A stretch of 64,000 nucleotides of DNA from JAKAAZ01 sp963817855 (lineage in GTDB: Bacteria > Acidobacteriota > Terriglobia > Terriglobales > Acidobacteriaceae): contig CAWFQA010000003.1 in NCBI GenBank assembly GCA_963817855.1, forward strand, positions 372,001-436,000, given 5' to 3'. Below, piece by piece: positions 35,976 to 47,287 of the stretch. The notes under the pieces are model-generated. The model worked only from the letters and a program-made list of their open reading frames with translations, made no database searches and was not told the DNA's origin. Numbering within the stretch: position 1 is the stretch's first letter; every line of letters begins with the position of its first letter. A program made the translations under genes and the position numbers.

Positions 35976-38900
35976 GGCCACCAGACAAAACGTGCCAGCA
36001 GCGGATAATACAGTCCCAATCGCACATGGCGCGTTTCTGGATACACAATCCGCGCAATATCGCCGTATAACTGCATCTGCTGCCCGTATTGCTCGCGCTC
36101 CTTCGCCAGAAATTCCTCCACCTGCCCGGCGCCATGCGAAGCAGTCTTGAAATCGACAATCCAGAGCGCATCCGTATCGCAACTGGTTGGAGCTTCTCCC
36201 GCAACAAACATGCGATCCACGCGGATCGATCGCAGAATATTACGGTGAATCGCCGTCAAAGGAACTTCAAAACCGCGGCTGAGAACGGTCGCAGGCCCCT
36301 CGGCGAATGGAACGGAATGCTCGCTCAGAATCCACCTTCCATGCTCGTCGGCCGCAACCTTGTGCAGCGCGACGACCATGCGAGCTGCATCCCTTGTCGC
36401 CTCGTTTGGCGGATGGCCGCTGCTGAGCAACTGCAACCGAATCGGCTGGCTCAGTGCGTCGATCGATCGCGCTTGCGCCGATGCTTCCGAATTTTGCTGG
36501 AGGATATTGGCCAAGCGGCTCAAGAAATGCGTGCAGCACGGTGCCAAACATGCGTGCTCGCCACGAACCCTGCGGTCGCTGAAACGCGGGCGAATCCTCT
36601 TCGTCGACAGAATCGCCCACCCCTTCCTGCCACGCCGGGACTTCCGGCATTGGAATGTCCGCAGGCGCTTCGGGTGCCTGCCAGTCGGAGCGCAGCCGCT
36701 GAAAATTCGACAAAGGCACAACTCGAGTCGAACCAGCTGAATCCGCGGCGGCCGCAATCGATTCCATCTGCCCCGGTTGGTCGCTCGAAGGCCATCCCGT
36801 AGAAATTTCCGTCCGGACCGGCATCTCCACAACTTCTGCGCCGCTTGCAGCGCGGTCCTGTTGTCCGCGCCAGTGCCGGATGAAATTTGCTTCGGCCACC
36901 GGCCATGCGGTGTGCAGCAGCGTCTGCCGGCGCACGTTGACCAGGCCATTCTTCCCTTCCCTACATTCACCAAACAGATGCACTTCCTGCCGGGCACGCG
37001 TGCAGCCCACGTATAGCAAGCGCTTCAATTCCTCGCGGTCGCGTTCCGCGCTGGCTTCGCGAATCCACTTGCTGATCGCTTCTTCTTCCTCGGAGGCATG
37101 CTTGATCGGCGCCAGCAATACCCGGCTGACCGGCTCCACTCCTTCTTCATCCGCGCCCGGCAACACCTGCTCCATCCATTCCGCCAGGCGAGAATCATTC
37201 TTCCGCCCAAAACGGTGCAGCCCGGGAAGCAGCACCACATCCCACTCCAACCCTTTCGCCTTGTGCAGCGTCAACACCTCGACTGAAGCCTCCTCCGCTC
37301 CGCCAGCGGGTGCATACAGCTTGAGAACTTGTTCCTCGATTTGCGACGCGGTCGGCCATCCGCTTTCACTCTCCAATTTGTCGAGCATGCGAAACAATTC
37401 CTGCACTGTCGGCCATTCATCGGCTGCGATGCAGTGTGGCCCTCCCAGCGTGCGCCACGTCCGCTCTACCAGCATCGAAAAGCGCTCGCTGCCGGATTGC
37501 AGTTGCGCGGCATTCAACGCCTGCAACACGCGCGCAGCCCGCTCCCGTCCCTCCGCGCTCAGGTGTGCTGAACGCTCGCGAAATAATTCCGCCACCGTCT
37601 TTGCGCTCCGCTGCAGATCGTCGCCGCCGCACAATGCCAGCAGGTCTGTCAGCGTCAGCCCGCACCATGGCGCCCGCAATGCGGCCAGCCAGGCCACGCG
37701 GTCCGCCGGATGCAGCAGGCAACGGGCAATCGTCATCACATCCAGAATCGGTTGCCGGTCCGGCAGAGAATCCATCTCAATCGCTCGATAAGGAATTCCG
37801 CGCGTCCGCATTTCTTTAAGGATGGACGCAATGTGCGTTCTGGCTCGCACAAGGATGGCGATGCTCAGTGGCTGTGCGCCTGCATTCCGATTTCGCGCTC
37901 GCTCGACGACGTCGCAAATCTGCCGAGCCTCGATCGCGCAAGCATCTTCTTCGGCCCCATCTTCGCCGCTCTGCGACTGCGCGAGCCGCACGTGCGGGTG
38001 CCAGAACAGACGCTCCGTTTCTTGTTCGCGATGCGCCGCCTCCGACGCCTCAAACTCGACGGCATCCACGTCATCCTGCACTTCATGCGGAAATATCTGC
38101 GCGAAGGCCTCATTCGTCTGCTGCACAAGGCTTTGCCGCGAGCGAAAATTTGATCGCAGCCGGATCGGATTCAGTTGCACTCCGCCAACCCCATCGCGGC
38201 GTGCGCGCGCAAACAGCTCCACCGCCACATGACGAAACCGATAAATCGACTGCTTTGGATCGCCGACCAGAAAAACCGTTTGGCTGTGTCCATCCCAACC
38301 CCCGACCAACCGGCTGAACAATTGAAATTGCGTCAGCGACGTATCCTGCATTTCGTCCACCAACAAATGCTGCATCTCCATGCCAAAAGCCAGCGCCAGC
38401 GAATCCGGCTCATCGTCGAGCGCGTGTCCTGCCGCAAGCGCAATCTCGACAAAGTCCGTGCGCTCCGACTGTGCAAACGCAACTTTCAGTTCAGCCACGG
38501 CGCGACGCAGCAGCAGAAAAATCGACCGCAGGATCACGCGCTGCTGTTCTGTATAACCGGCTGGCGGCAGCTTGGCGACCTTGCCCAACGCACGAACCAG
38601 CTCGTCCTCACCCACTAATGAATCCAGCAACGCCTTGAACATTTGCGTGTGCGGCTGTTGCGCTGGAAAGCCGATCTTGACGCTGATACCGCCCGATTTT
38701 CTCAGCGCGCATTCGTCAGTCAGCAATACTCGTACGGCCGCTTTCCACGTATCGAGGTGTTCCGCGATGCACGGTGCAACGCCGCTGCTACCCATCAGAT
38801 TGCGAAAAATATTTTTGTATTTGCCACCTTCAAGCTGGTCTGCCGCATACCGTCCAAGCTCGAAAAATTGCTTCCAGTTCTTTTCGGGCAACGTCGCCGC

Positions 38901-39665
38901 CGCGCGCTGCAACGCTTCCTCGCACACTTGATGTAAGGGCGCTTCAAACTTCTCACGGACGATTGCGTCCAGCTCCTCGTCGGAGTATTCCTCCTCAATC
39001 GGAAATACGCGGCCCCACTGGTCGCGAGTGCGCAACATATCCGCCAGCAGTTTCACCGCAGGTTCCATGCGGTTGTCCAGATGCAATAGCAGTGCGTGGG
39101 CGGCCCCGCTCAAGCGAGCATCGCTTCCCCCCATTTCCTTCAGGGTCGCCTGCGCCGCCAGCAAATATAGGTCGCTTGCATCGTCCACCGGCCGCATCTC
39201 TGCGCCCAGCCGCGACAGCACAGGCAACCGGCCGGCAATTTTGCTGCAAAGTGAATCGATCGTCCCAATGTTGAAGCGCTGCGGCTGGCTCACCAGGTTC
39301 CACCCGAACTTATTGTCGGCTTCCAGCGCCTCCAGCGCGAAGGCCCGAGTCTGCAGGAGATGCGTGGCCGCAGGATCGATCGGGACATTCTGCTGCGCGT
39401 CCCGCAGCGATTGCAGAATTCGATCTCGCATCTCCGCCGCGGCTTTGCGCGTAAATGTAATCGCCAGCACCTGCTCGGGCTGCTCCACACGGCCCAGCAG
39501 CCGCAAAAAACGCTGCATCAATAATTCCGTCTTGCCGGAACCTGCGGGCGCTTCCACAATCCACGATTGCTCCACGTCCCACGCGTCTTCGCGCGCAAAT
39601 ACCTCCGCCGCCTCAACCGATAACGTGGCGTCGGCGCTCGACGGAAATCTGCGCAGGTTGCTCAT
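35957..39665 (-). CDS. addA: AddA-like helicase-nuclease, one frameshift
   Basis: About 1236 residues once a break near 36522 is repaired (one extra T; HAF then LSRLANILQQ). All UvrD-type motifs are present: Walker A APAGSGKTELLMQR, motif Ia TFTRKAAAEMRDR, Walker B LLVDEMQDTS, motif III VGDPKQSIYRFR, motif IV LRSNFRSRQS, motif V VLTLHKAKGLEWD and motif VI LYVGCTRARQE. The C-terminal RecB-type nuclease shows LWIVDFKTASHG and QQMQLYGDIAR. With AddB it forms a complex that unwinds and trims double-strand DNA ends for recombination. The start ATG shares one base with the addB stop, so translation is coupled. A TTG at 39668 is the alternative start. Confidence 0.9.
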
Positions 39666-42500
39666 CAATCGAAGCTCCCCGATTCGCCGGCCGATGCAAT
39701 CTCGTCTGACGTGTCGCCGACGCCTTCGGCCTCACGAATCCTGCACAACAAACTCTGCGCGCAATAGCGACACGTCACGCGCCTGTCTTTCGGATCGACG
39801 ACAGCCACACCGGTCACAAAATCTTCCGCGAGTCGGGTCAGCGTCGTTCGCCACTCCTCTTGCTGCTGCTTCAAAGCCTCTGCCGAAAGATTTCCGCGAG
39901 GATTGCTCCTGGCTTCCGGCGCAACCGGAAAGACGCCCGCAACAGAACCGATGATAGTCACGCCAACGTTTCTGGGATGAAGTCCCGCAAATGCGATTCC
40001 CGCCAGCGGCTTCTCATCCGTCGCAGAATCCTGCCTCAACACGGCGTATGCGGGCAGCTGCGGTTCATCCGGGCGCTCCCCGTCGCAGGCCTTGCTGTCG
40101 ACCTTGCCGGTCTTGTAATCCAGCAGCACCATCCCCTGCTCCACCTGGTCGATGCGGTCGATGCGGCAGCGAAGTTCCACACCTCCCAAATGCATCTGTT
40201 CCAGAGTGTCTTCAGTTTTCGCCACGGTAAAGTCCGGCCGCCTCTTTTCAACCTCCAGCCAATCCATCAGCCGGCTCTCAATGCGATCCGCCTCAATGTC
40301 CAGCAAAGCTCGCTGCCACGATTCATCGGCGTGCTCACGAAAGCGCCGCAGCGCGTGATGGATATGGGTGCGCAGCGTTTCGCGGCACTCGTCCTCTGTG
40401 CTTTCGAGCAGGCGTTTCTGCGACCTCATTTCGCTCCAGAAACACTGCAGCACTTCGTGCAGGATAGTTCCCTGCGCTTTCGCGGGAAGTCCGGTGTCGG
40501 CCTCTTCAACTGGTTCCGCGGCGAGCCGCACCTCCGCGAACGCTTGAAATGGGCATGCGGCTTGATGCTTCAAAAACGTGACGCCGCTGCGCACCTGGAT
40601 TCCCTGAAATGGAATCGCGGGCTCTTCGTCGACAACTTCGAGCGCGGAAGCTTTCGCGTCAACTTCGCGGCCGATCGGCGTCTCAATCTCGCTCGACAAA
40701 AATTCTTCCATTGCAATCAGCGGAACATCCGGCAACGCGCTGTGAACCGCAGGCGAGATGGCGATCTCCGGGCTGGGAGCATGCGCGCTTGCCGTCGTGG
40801 GATCGCTTTCCTGCAGCGCGCAACTCACAATCACCGACGGCGCAGAGTTCAGAATTCGCCGCGTCACCCGTTGCGCAAAAGCAGCATCCGCCGCCGGATC
40901 GGCGTACGGCATATGCGCCGTTCGTTGCACACTCCATGGCAGAAATGGCTGTACATGGCCGCGCGGTGGCCAACTCGCCGCCTGCGCATTCACCCACCAG
41001 ATTCGATCAAACGTCAGTCCGGCCGCCTCAGACACTCCGAGAATTTGTACAGGCGCGTGTCTCGTCTCCAGGGTGAACAACATTGTCGTCTGCCAGGGAT
41101 TTCAGTCGCGTGATCGCATCGGAAAACGGTACCGAACCTGTTACCGCGCTCAACGAGGACAGCTCATTCAGCAGCGCATTCCATCGCCGCAGCAATTGAT
41201 ATTCCGCGCTGTCCGTCGCCGTCAGCAGATTCCATTCTGCCGCCGACAGCAGCTCTTCCATCGCCTCACGCCAATCGGCATAGGAGCGATTTTGCTTCAG
41301 GTCCAGGCGTTTTTTTGCAACATCGACGCGCTCCAGAGATCGTCGCAACGACGAGCGATCCTGGTTGGCTCCGCCACGCGTCAGCCACGATTGAAAAGTT
41401 GAAAAAGAGACATTGCCGCCCAGTTGGAAGTCCCGCTCGCGAAACTTCTTATCCAGCATCGCCCGCGCATCGGCAAACCCGGCGCCGAAGCCCCCATGCA
41501 CCACCAGCCAGGAAACGTCCTCCGACGGCAACGACTTGTTTAGCCACGCAAGCAGCGTCAAGGCAGTGCGAACCGCGGGCATTCGATCCATCGGCGTGCC
41601 CAGGGAAAACTCATACGGCAGTCGCGCGTTCACCGCATGAATCTCCATCGAAGAAGGCGCCAGCACGCGACGGAAGACAGCATCGAGGCGATCGCGCATG
41701 TCTCCCAGCGATGGAATCACGACACCGATACGCTGATTAGGATTTTCGAGCAGGGTGGCTCGCACCCATTGCGCCGAGCCTTCGATCTCTTCCTCCAGCG
41801 TGCGTGCGAAGGTGATGACCGGGGTTGATGCGCGCTCGTCGCCGGACGATCCCAGTTCACTCAATTCCACCTGGCATCCCGCCGCGCGCAACGCATCGAT
41901 CAGAAGATTCTGTGCCGGTGTTGTCCGATCAAATCCAACCAGAAAAATCGTCTCCGGCAGCGGCACTTTTCCAGCCCGAACCAGGTTCGTCAGTTCGCTG
42001 TCGACTTGCGAAGACGACAGAAGCTGCGCCCGCCGGCAAACTTTCTCCAGCTCGATTGCCCACCGCGAAAAAGCTTTCGCGTCGATGTTGTCGTCATTGC
42101 GAATCTCTCGCAGCTCGAGCCGATACTGATGCATGGCATTCCAGGTCTGCTGCGCCTGCCCTGCCAGACCCGCAATTGAAATTGTCTGTTTGCCGGCTTC
42201 GTCCTGCGCCAGCACCTGCAGCCACAGCTCACCTTCCTGCGCGTTGTTCAACAGAATGCGCGTCTCAGCTCCGCACAAAATGGCAGCGTCCCACAGCGTT
42301 TTCAGCCACGGCTCCCACGCCAGGATCTGCGGACTTCTCCAGCCCTGATGTCCAGCAACCTGCTGTTGCCGGCCGTACTGATATCGCAGTGCTCGAGCGG
42401 CGCGCACAGTGCTGGTAATGGCGGCGGCGCCATCGATATTCCGCCCTAGCTGTTGCAACAGTTCTTGTTCGCTTCGCATCTCTCTCCGGGTGGCCGCCAT
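39665..42500 (-). CDS. addB: AddB-like helicase-nuclease subunit, one frameshift
   Basis: About 945 residues from ATG 42500 (42479 is equally possible; GGAGAG precedes it). The break near 41078 is a one-base gain between LADDNVV and FTLETRHAPVQILGVSEAAG. The N-terminal half is a degenerate UvrD-like module (RRVLAPSSMEIHAVNARLPY; FSLGTPMD). The C-terminal half has the RecB nuclease motifs CRIDRIDQVEQG and LLDYKTGKV. Four cysteines, one in HQAACPFQAFAE and three in CRYCAQSLLC (C-x2-C-x5-C), match the spacing of the iron-sulphur staple known in AddB. With AddA it processes broken DNA ends. The Walker A motif normally found in some AddB proteins was not seen. Confidence 0.82.
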
Positions 42501-42582
42501 GTTGAACGGAGACAGTTCCACGTTATACGACGACGCAGTAGAGCACCAGCCAATGGCGTGGTCACGATGGTATCCTTTGGCC

Positions 42583-42969
42583 ATGAGGCGATGGTTTGCA
42601 TCGGTATTGCTGCTGCTAACGGCTTTGTTGCCGCTGCAGCCGCTGATCGCCAGCGCCCAGGCAGATGCTGGCCTGCCCGCCTGCTGCCGTCGCAACGGCG
42701 CTCATCACTGCATGATGTTGCAGGCGAAGATGGCCGGCTCCGGCGCGCAGCCCTCAGTTCAACCCTCGCCATGCTCCCTGTGGAAGATACCCGCAAACCC
42801 CGCTTTGGTGGCTGTGGCCGCAGCGACTCTGTCACTCTCTTCGAAACCCGCCTTTGCGGAAGATGTTGTCGCTCTCGTCCCGGCCTTGCTCCTCGTCCGT
42901 CTCTCGCGGTCACGCTCGGCCCGCGCTCCTCCCGCCGCAATTTGCTCCATGCCCATCTTCCAGGCTTAG
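42583..42969 (+). CDS. Small secreted Cys/His-rich protein (possible copper binding)
   Basis: 128 residues from the ATG at 42583. A signal peptide (RRWFASVLLLLTALLPLQPL) ends near residue 26. Directly after it comes LPACCRRNGAHHCMM, where Cys34, Cys35, His41, His42, Cys43 and two Met could bind a soft metal; Cys64 and a second hydrophobic segment (PALVAVAAATLSLS) follow, and the tail SRSRSARAPPAA is basic and proline-rich. I do not know a named family for it. It precedes a TonB receptor and a CusF-SCO1 copper protein on the same strand, which points to copper, but this is inferred from context. The 82-base spacer to addB is a divergent promoter region. Confidence 0.65.
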   Translation: MRRWFASVLLLLTALLPLQPLIASAQADAGLPACCRRNGAHHCMMLQAKMAGSGAQPSVQPSPCSLWKIPANPALVAVAAATLSLSSKPAFAEDVVALVPALLLVRLSRSRSARAPPAAICSMPIFQA

Positions 42970-43103
42970 ACGTATCCAAATCGCTATTCATCGCGCGTAA
43001 GATTGCGTGCGGTTTCTCCCGCACAAGAACTTCTCTCTGCGTCGGCCTGACTAGCGCCACTGTATGCGCGGTGTCGAACTGTCGCCGCCCATCATTGGAA
43101 TCT

Positions 43104-45427
43104 ATGAAAGCGAAGGGTATGCGAACACAACTTCAAGCTGGCAATTCTGATGGCTGTTTTCATTTTGATTGGCGCCAGGCCATCCCGTGCCACCGTGTTT
43201 GGCCAGGTCCAGGGAATCGTGCATGATTCGCAGCATCGCCCAATCGCAAACGCAAAAGTCACAATCCGCGCAACAGATTCTCAGGTTGGCCCAGACCGCG
43301 CATACCGATCGCAACGGCCATTTCTCATTTCCCACCCTTCCGCTGGGCGCCTACAACATTACGATTCAGAGCCCCGGATTCAACGTTCTGCGACAGTCTC
43401 TCACGGTATTTTCAGATAACTCGCCCATTCTTCACTTTCCGCTGCAAGTTGGCAGCGTTCAGCAGTCTGTGGAGATCACGGCGAACGCGAATGTGGTGAA
43501 TGGAAATTCCGTCACCCCGACAACCCTGATCAATCGCAAAGCCATCGACCGCACTCCGGCTGCGAACTTGACCAATAGCCTTTCGATGATTACCGACTAT
43601 GTGCCCGGCGCCTACATGGTGCATGACATGTTGCACATCCGCGGCGGCCATCAGGTCAGCTGGCAAATCGACGGCGTCGAAATTCCAAACACCAACATCG
43701 CCGACAACCTGGGCCCGCAAATCGATCCGAAAGACATCGGCAATTTGGAGGTGCAGCGCGGCAGCTATAACGCCGATGTAGGCGACCGCACCTATGGCGT
43801 CTTCGATGTCTCGCCGCGCACCGGATTCGATCGCGACAACGAAGCGGAGCTGCTGCTCAGCGCGGGAAACTTCTATCAGACGGACGATCAGCTCAACTTT
43901 GGCAGCCATTCGGAAAAGTTCGCCTACTATGCCAGTCTCAACGGAAACCGCACCAACTATGGCCTGATGCCGCCAATTCCTGAGCCCTACCACGACGCAG
44001 CCAACGGATTCGGCGGATTTGCTTCCCTGGTCGACAATCACACCCCCCACGACCAGTTGCGGCTGGTGTCGCAACTTCGCAGAGATTATTTTCAAGTCCC
44101 CTACGATCCCAATCCGAACGATTACGAGAATCAGCAGTACGACTCCAGCGGACTGCGCGACAGCCAAAGTGAGGTAGACGGGTTTTCTGTTTTCACCTGG
44201 GTTCACACCTTCAGTCCCACCACCTTCCTGCAGCTCTCGCCGTATTACCACTACAACAGCGGCAACTACACTCCCGATCCGAACGATCTTCCAGTCGCAA
44301 CCACTGCGGACCGCGCTACCAACTACGCCGGCCTGCAGGCTTCTCTCACCACACAAGTCGCCAGAAATACGATCGCCGCCGGATTTTATTCCTTCGGCCA
44401 GCACGACAGCTACGTCTTCGGCGCCCAGTTCAATGACGGCAGCTTTCAGAATTTTCTGCTTCACGATAGCGCTGCCGCCGGGCTAACAGAGGAATACATA
44501 TCCGACAACTTCAAGGCAACGCGATGGTTGACTCTCATCGTCGGTCTGCGCGCGTCCCAGTTCATGTCCAGCATCACCGAGCTTCAGGCCGACCCGCGAT
44601 TCGGCGTCGCCATCCAGATTCCCAAAATCAATTGGGTCTTCCGCGCGTTCTATGGCCACTACTACCAGCCGCCGCCGCTGCTCACCGCATCCGGCCCGCT
44701 GATCGATTATGCGAACAACAACAACACCAGCTTCCTTCCGCTGCACGGAGAGCGCGATGAGGAACACCAGTTCGGCGTTCAGATTCCTTTGCGGGGATGG
44801 CTGCTGGATGCGGACAACTTTGAAACTCGCGCCAACAATTTTCTCGATCATTCCAACGTCGGCGAATCGAACATTTTCTTTCCCGTCACGGTCGACGGAG
44901 CGCTCATCCAGGGTTGGGAGCTAACCTTGCAGTCGCCCACCCTATGGCACGTCGGTCAGGCCCATCTGGCCTACTCCAATCAGCTGGCACAGCAGCGCGG
45001 CCCCATTACCGGTGGACTGGTTTGCGTTCCCATCGGCGCTCCGCAATGCGATTCTGGATTCAACTATGTTGCGCTGGATCATGATCAGAGAAACACCCTC
45101 AATTTCGGGATGAATGCGAACCTGCCCGGCAACGCGTTCGGTTCCTTTAATTTCTATTACGGTTCGGGCTTCACCAATGGCGAGTATGGCGATCCCAACT
45201 CACCGTACCAGGGAGAATATTTGCCGCACGATACCAACCTGAGCTTGTCTCTCGGAAAGACATTTCGCAAAAAATTAACGCTTACCGCCAACGTGACCAA
45301 CGTGACCAATCATCGCGTGCTGTTGGACAATAGCCTCACTTTTGGCGGCTTCCACTACAACGCACCGCGCCAGTATTACGGCGAACTCCGTTACCATTTT
45401 CGCTATGGGCGCCTGTTCCGCAAATAA
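43104..45427 (+). CDS. TonB-dependent receptor, two frameshifts at the 5' end
   Basis: About 773 residues after repairing two one-base gains: near 43144 (GGCAATTCTG; then ILMAVFILIGARPSRATVFG, the signal peptide) and near 43280 (CAGGTTGGCC; then LAQTAHTDRNGHFSFPTLPL). From there the frame is open to the stop. The regulatory-like beta domain (GQVQGIVHDSQHRPIANAKV) is followed by the plug, with MLHIRGGHQVSWQIDGVEIP and NLEVQRGSYNADVGDRTYG, and a 22-strand-type barrel. The plug segment YMVHDMLHIRGGH is unusually rich in His and Met. Ten bases separate the stop from the SCO1 gene, so they share an operon. Copper complexes are the inferred cargo. Confidence 0.85.
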
Positions 45428-45437
45428 GGAGTTGTTG

Positions 45438-46355
45438 ATGGCAGTTTTCAAATCGCGCCTCCGAGCCGTGCTGAGCATCGCCTTGCTCGGCGCGGCCGTC
45501 GGCATCCTGGGATGTCATTCCAGTTCGCAGTCATCCGGTAAAGGCGCGAGCGCCTCGTCGCAAAAACAATACTCCATCCGCGGCAAAGTGGTTTCTGTCG
45601 ACCAAAAAGATGGAGTGATTGCGCTCGATACTCAAGCCATTCCCGGCGTCATGGAAGCCATGACCATGGCCTACACCTTGCAAAATCCCGCGGAAGCGTC
45701 GGGCCTCCATCCCGGTGACACACTCACCGCCCAACTGCAATTGGGGGCACAGGGCGCGGTGCTCAGCAATATCGTGATCCTGCAGCAGGCGAATCCGAAT
45801 GTGTTGCCGCCCATTCAATACCATGTGCCGCAGGTCGGCGACTCCGTTCCGGATTTTCAATTTCTCAACCAAAGCAATCGCGAAATTTCACTGAAGCAAT
45901 TTCGCGGCAAGGTGCTGGTGCTCACCTTCATTTACACCCGCTGCACCTCCTCCCAGTTCTGTCCCCTGATGAGCCGCAACTTCGCCCACCTGGATCAACT
46001 GCTGGCCGCCAATCCCGGCCTCTACGCCAAAACTCATCTGCTTAGCATCAGTTTCGATCCCAAATACGATACGCCCGCGGTTTTGCGCAGCTACGGCGGC
46101 GCGTACACCGGCCGATACACCAAGGAAACCTTTCAGCATTGGGATTTTGCTGCACCTTCCCCCGCCAAACTTGCATCTGTATTGCAGTGGTTTGACGTGG
46201 CCGTGACCCGGTCGAAAGGCACGGTGGCCACGCATTCTGTCTCCACCGCAGTGATCGGCCCGGATGGAAAAATCCGCGCCTGGTATCCCTCAAATTCGTG
46301 GACGCCGCAGCAGGCGCTCAAAGATATTCAGCAGATTGTGCAGAAGGAACATTAG
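45438..46355 (+). CDS. CusF-SCO1 fusion lipoprotein (copper chaperone)
   Basis: 305 residues; AAGGAG lies six bases before ATG 45438. The lipobox AVGILGC makes Cys26 the lipid-anchored residue. Residues 45-110 form a CusF-like copper-binding domain, YSIRGKVVSVDQKDG then PGVMEAMTMAYTL with Met72, Met75 and Met77. Residues 130-305 form an SCO1/SenC thioredoxin fold: TFIYTRCTSSQFCPLMSRNF supplies Cys169 and Cys175 (C-x5-C, as in the acidobacterial SCO group), and His266 in TVATHSVSTAVIG is the third copper ligand. SCO proteins deliver copper to cytochrome oxidase or other enzymes in the periplasm. It is placed 10 bases after the TonB receptor and 3 bases before gluconokinase. Confidence 0.92.
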   Translation: MAVFKSRLRAVLSIALLGAAVGILGCHSSSQSSGKGASASSQKQYSIRGKVVSVDQKDGVIALDTQAIPGVMEAMTMAYTLQNPAEASGLHPGDTLTAQLQLGAQGAVLSNIVILQQANPNVLPPIQYHVPQVGDSVPDFQFLNQSNREISLKQFRGKVLVLTFIYTRCTSSQFCPLMSRNFAHLDQLLAANPGLYAKTHLLSISFDPKYDTPAVLRSYGGAYTGRYTKETFQHWDFAAPSPAKLASVLQWFDVAVTRSKGTVATHSVSTAVIGPDGKIRAWYPSNSWTPQQALKDIQQIVQKEH

Positions 46356-46358
46356 CGA

Positions 46359-46883
46359 ATGGTAGTTGTGTTGATGGGTGTCACCGGAACCGGCAAGACC
46401 ACGGTGGGCGAGGCTTTATCGGCGCGCACCGGCTGGCCGTTTGCCGATGCCGATAATTTCCATTCCGCAGCCAACCGCGCCAAGATGCATGCCGGCATTC
46501 CGCTCACCGATGAAGATCGCGAACCCTGGCTCGAAAGCCTGCACCAGCAGATTCTCACCTGGCTGCGCGACGGCGTGAATGGCATCCTCGCCTGCTCGGC
46601 GCTGAAGGAGTCGTACCGCACCGAATTAACAGACGGCACCGGACCTCGCGCGGTCCGCTTTGTTTTCCTCTCTGGACCGCCGGAGCTGATTCGCCAGCGC
46701 ATGGAGGCTCGTCACGGCCATTACATGCCGGAGTCGCTGCTTCCCAGCCAGCTGGCAACGCTGGAGCCGCCACGCGACGCCATTCAGATTTCCATCGACC
46801 AGACAGTTCCAGCCATCGTGGATCAAATCCTGAGTGCGCTCGCCACGGAAGGTTATGCTGGAGTGAGCGAGCAGAATCGCTAG
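46359..46883 (+). CDS. gntK: Gluconokinase
   Basis: 174 residues, the usual length of the thermoresistant gluconokinase family. The P-loop MGVTGTGKTTVGEALS is at the N terminus; FADADNFHSAANRAKMHAGI then PLTDEDREPWLESLH is the signature that binds gluconate; ACSALKESYRTEL and FLSGPPELIRQRMEAR, HYMPESLLPSQLATLE complete the set. It phosphorylates D-gluconate to 6-phosphogluconate with ATP, in the cytoplasm, feeding the pentose phosphate or Entner-Doudoroff route. It starts 3 bases after the SCO1 stop, so it rides on the copper operon transcript without an obvious functional link; no gluconate transporter is near. Confidence 0.95.
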   Translation: MVVVLMGVTGTGKTTVGEALSARTGWPFADADNFHSAANRAKMHAGIPLTDEDREPWLESLHQQILTWLRDGVNGILACSALKESYRTELTDGTGPRAVRFVFLSGPPELIRQRMEARHGHYMPESLLPSQLATLEPPRDAIQISIDQTVPAIVDQILSALATEGYAGVSEQNR

Positions 46884-46900
46884 AGGAGATTGAACCTGTC

Positions 46901-47278
46901 ATGGCGAAATTTACACTTGTCACCGCTTTGGTGCTCATCATCTTAGGAGTTGCATTCTTCGTCGCAACCGGAAGCCACGCGCCCACGGCTCTCATCCCGG
47001 CCTACTTCGGCATTGTTCTCGGCATCCTCGGGTTCATGGCAAATACTGAAGACAGCAAGCGCCGCATGATCTTTATGCACATCGCGGTCACGGTCGGCTT
47101 GGTCGGCGTCATCTTCCCCGGCTACCGCGCTGCCTCGGCTTTCATTGCCTCCAACCACGGAACCGCTATGGTACGGCCGCCTGCGGTGAAAGAGGAGTTC
47201 GCCATGGCGATCATCTGCCTGATCTTTGTTCTGGTGTGCGTTCGCTCCTTCATTGCGGCTCGTCGCGCTCGAGCGTGA
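46901..47278 (+). CDS. Conserved membrane protein, 125 residues
   Basis: Four hydrophobic segments fill most of the protein: TLVTALVLIILGVAFFVATG, LIPAYFGIVLGILGFMA, IFMHIAVTVGLVGVIFPGY and FAMAIICLIFVLVCVRSF. Between the second and third is a short charged loop (NTEDSKRRM). I recognise no named family; similar small proteins are common in Acidobacteria and Planctomycetes. It lies 17 bases after gluconokinase and 9 bases before the ABC exporter, so it is part of the same transcript; an accessory role for the exporter is possible but not shown. Confidence 0.75.
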   Translation: MAKFTLVTALVLIILGVAFFVATGSHAPTALIPAYFGIVLGILGFMANTEDSKRRMIFMHIAVTVGLVGVIFPGYRAASAFIASNHGTAMVRPPAVKEEFAMAIICLIFVLVCVRSFIAARRARA

Positions 47279-47287
47279 AAGAGATGT

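Noticed and set aside
39860..41113. 417-codon plus-strand open frame opposite addB
   Set aside because: The minus strand carries the nuclease and iron-sulphur motifs; the plus-strand translation has none.
43412..44464. 350-codon antisense open frame inside the second TonB receptor
   Set aside because: Opposite a clear receptor coding sequence, no ribosome-binding site, low-complexity Val/Gly/Ile composition. A codon-bias shadow.
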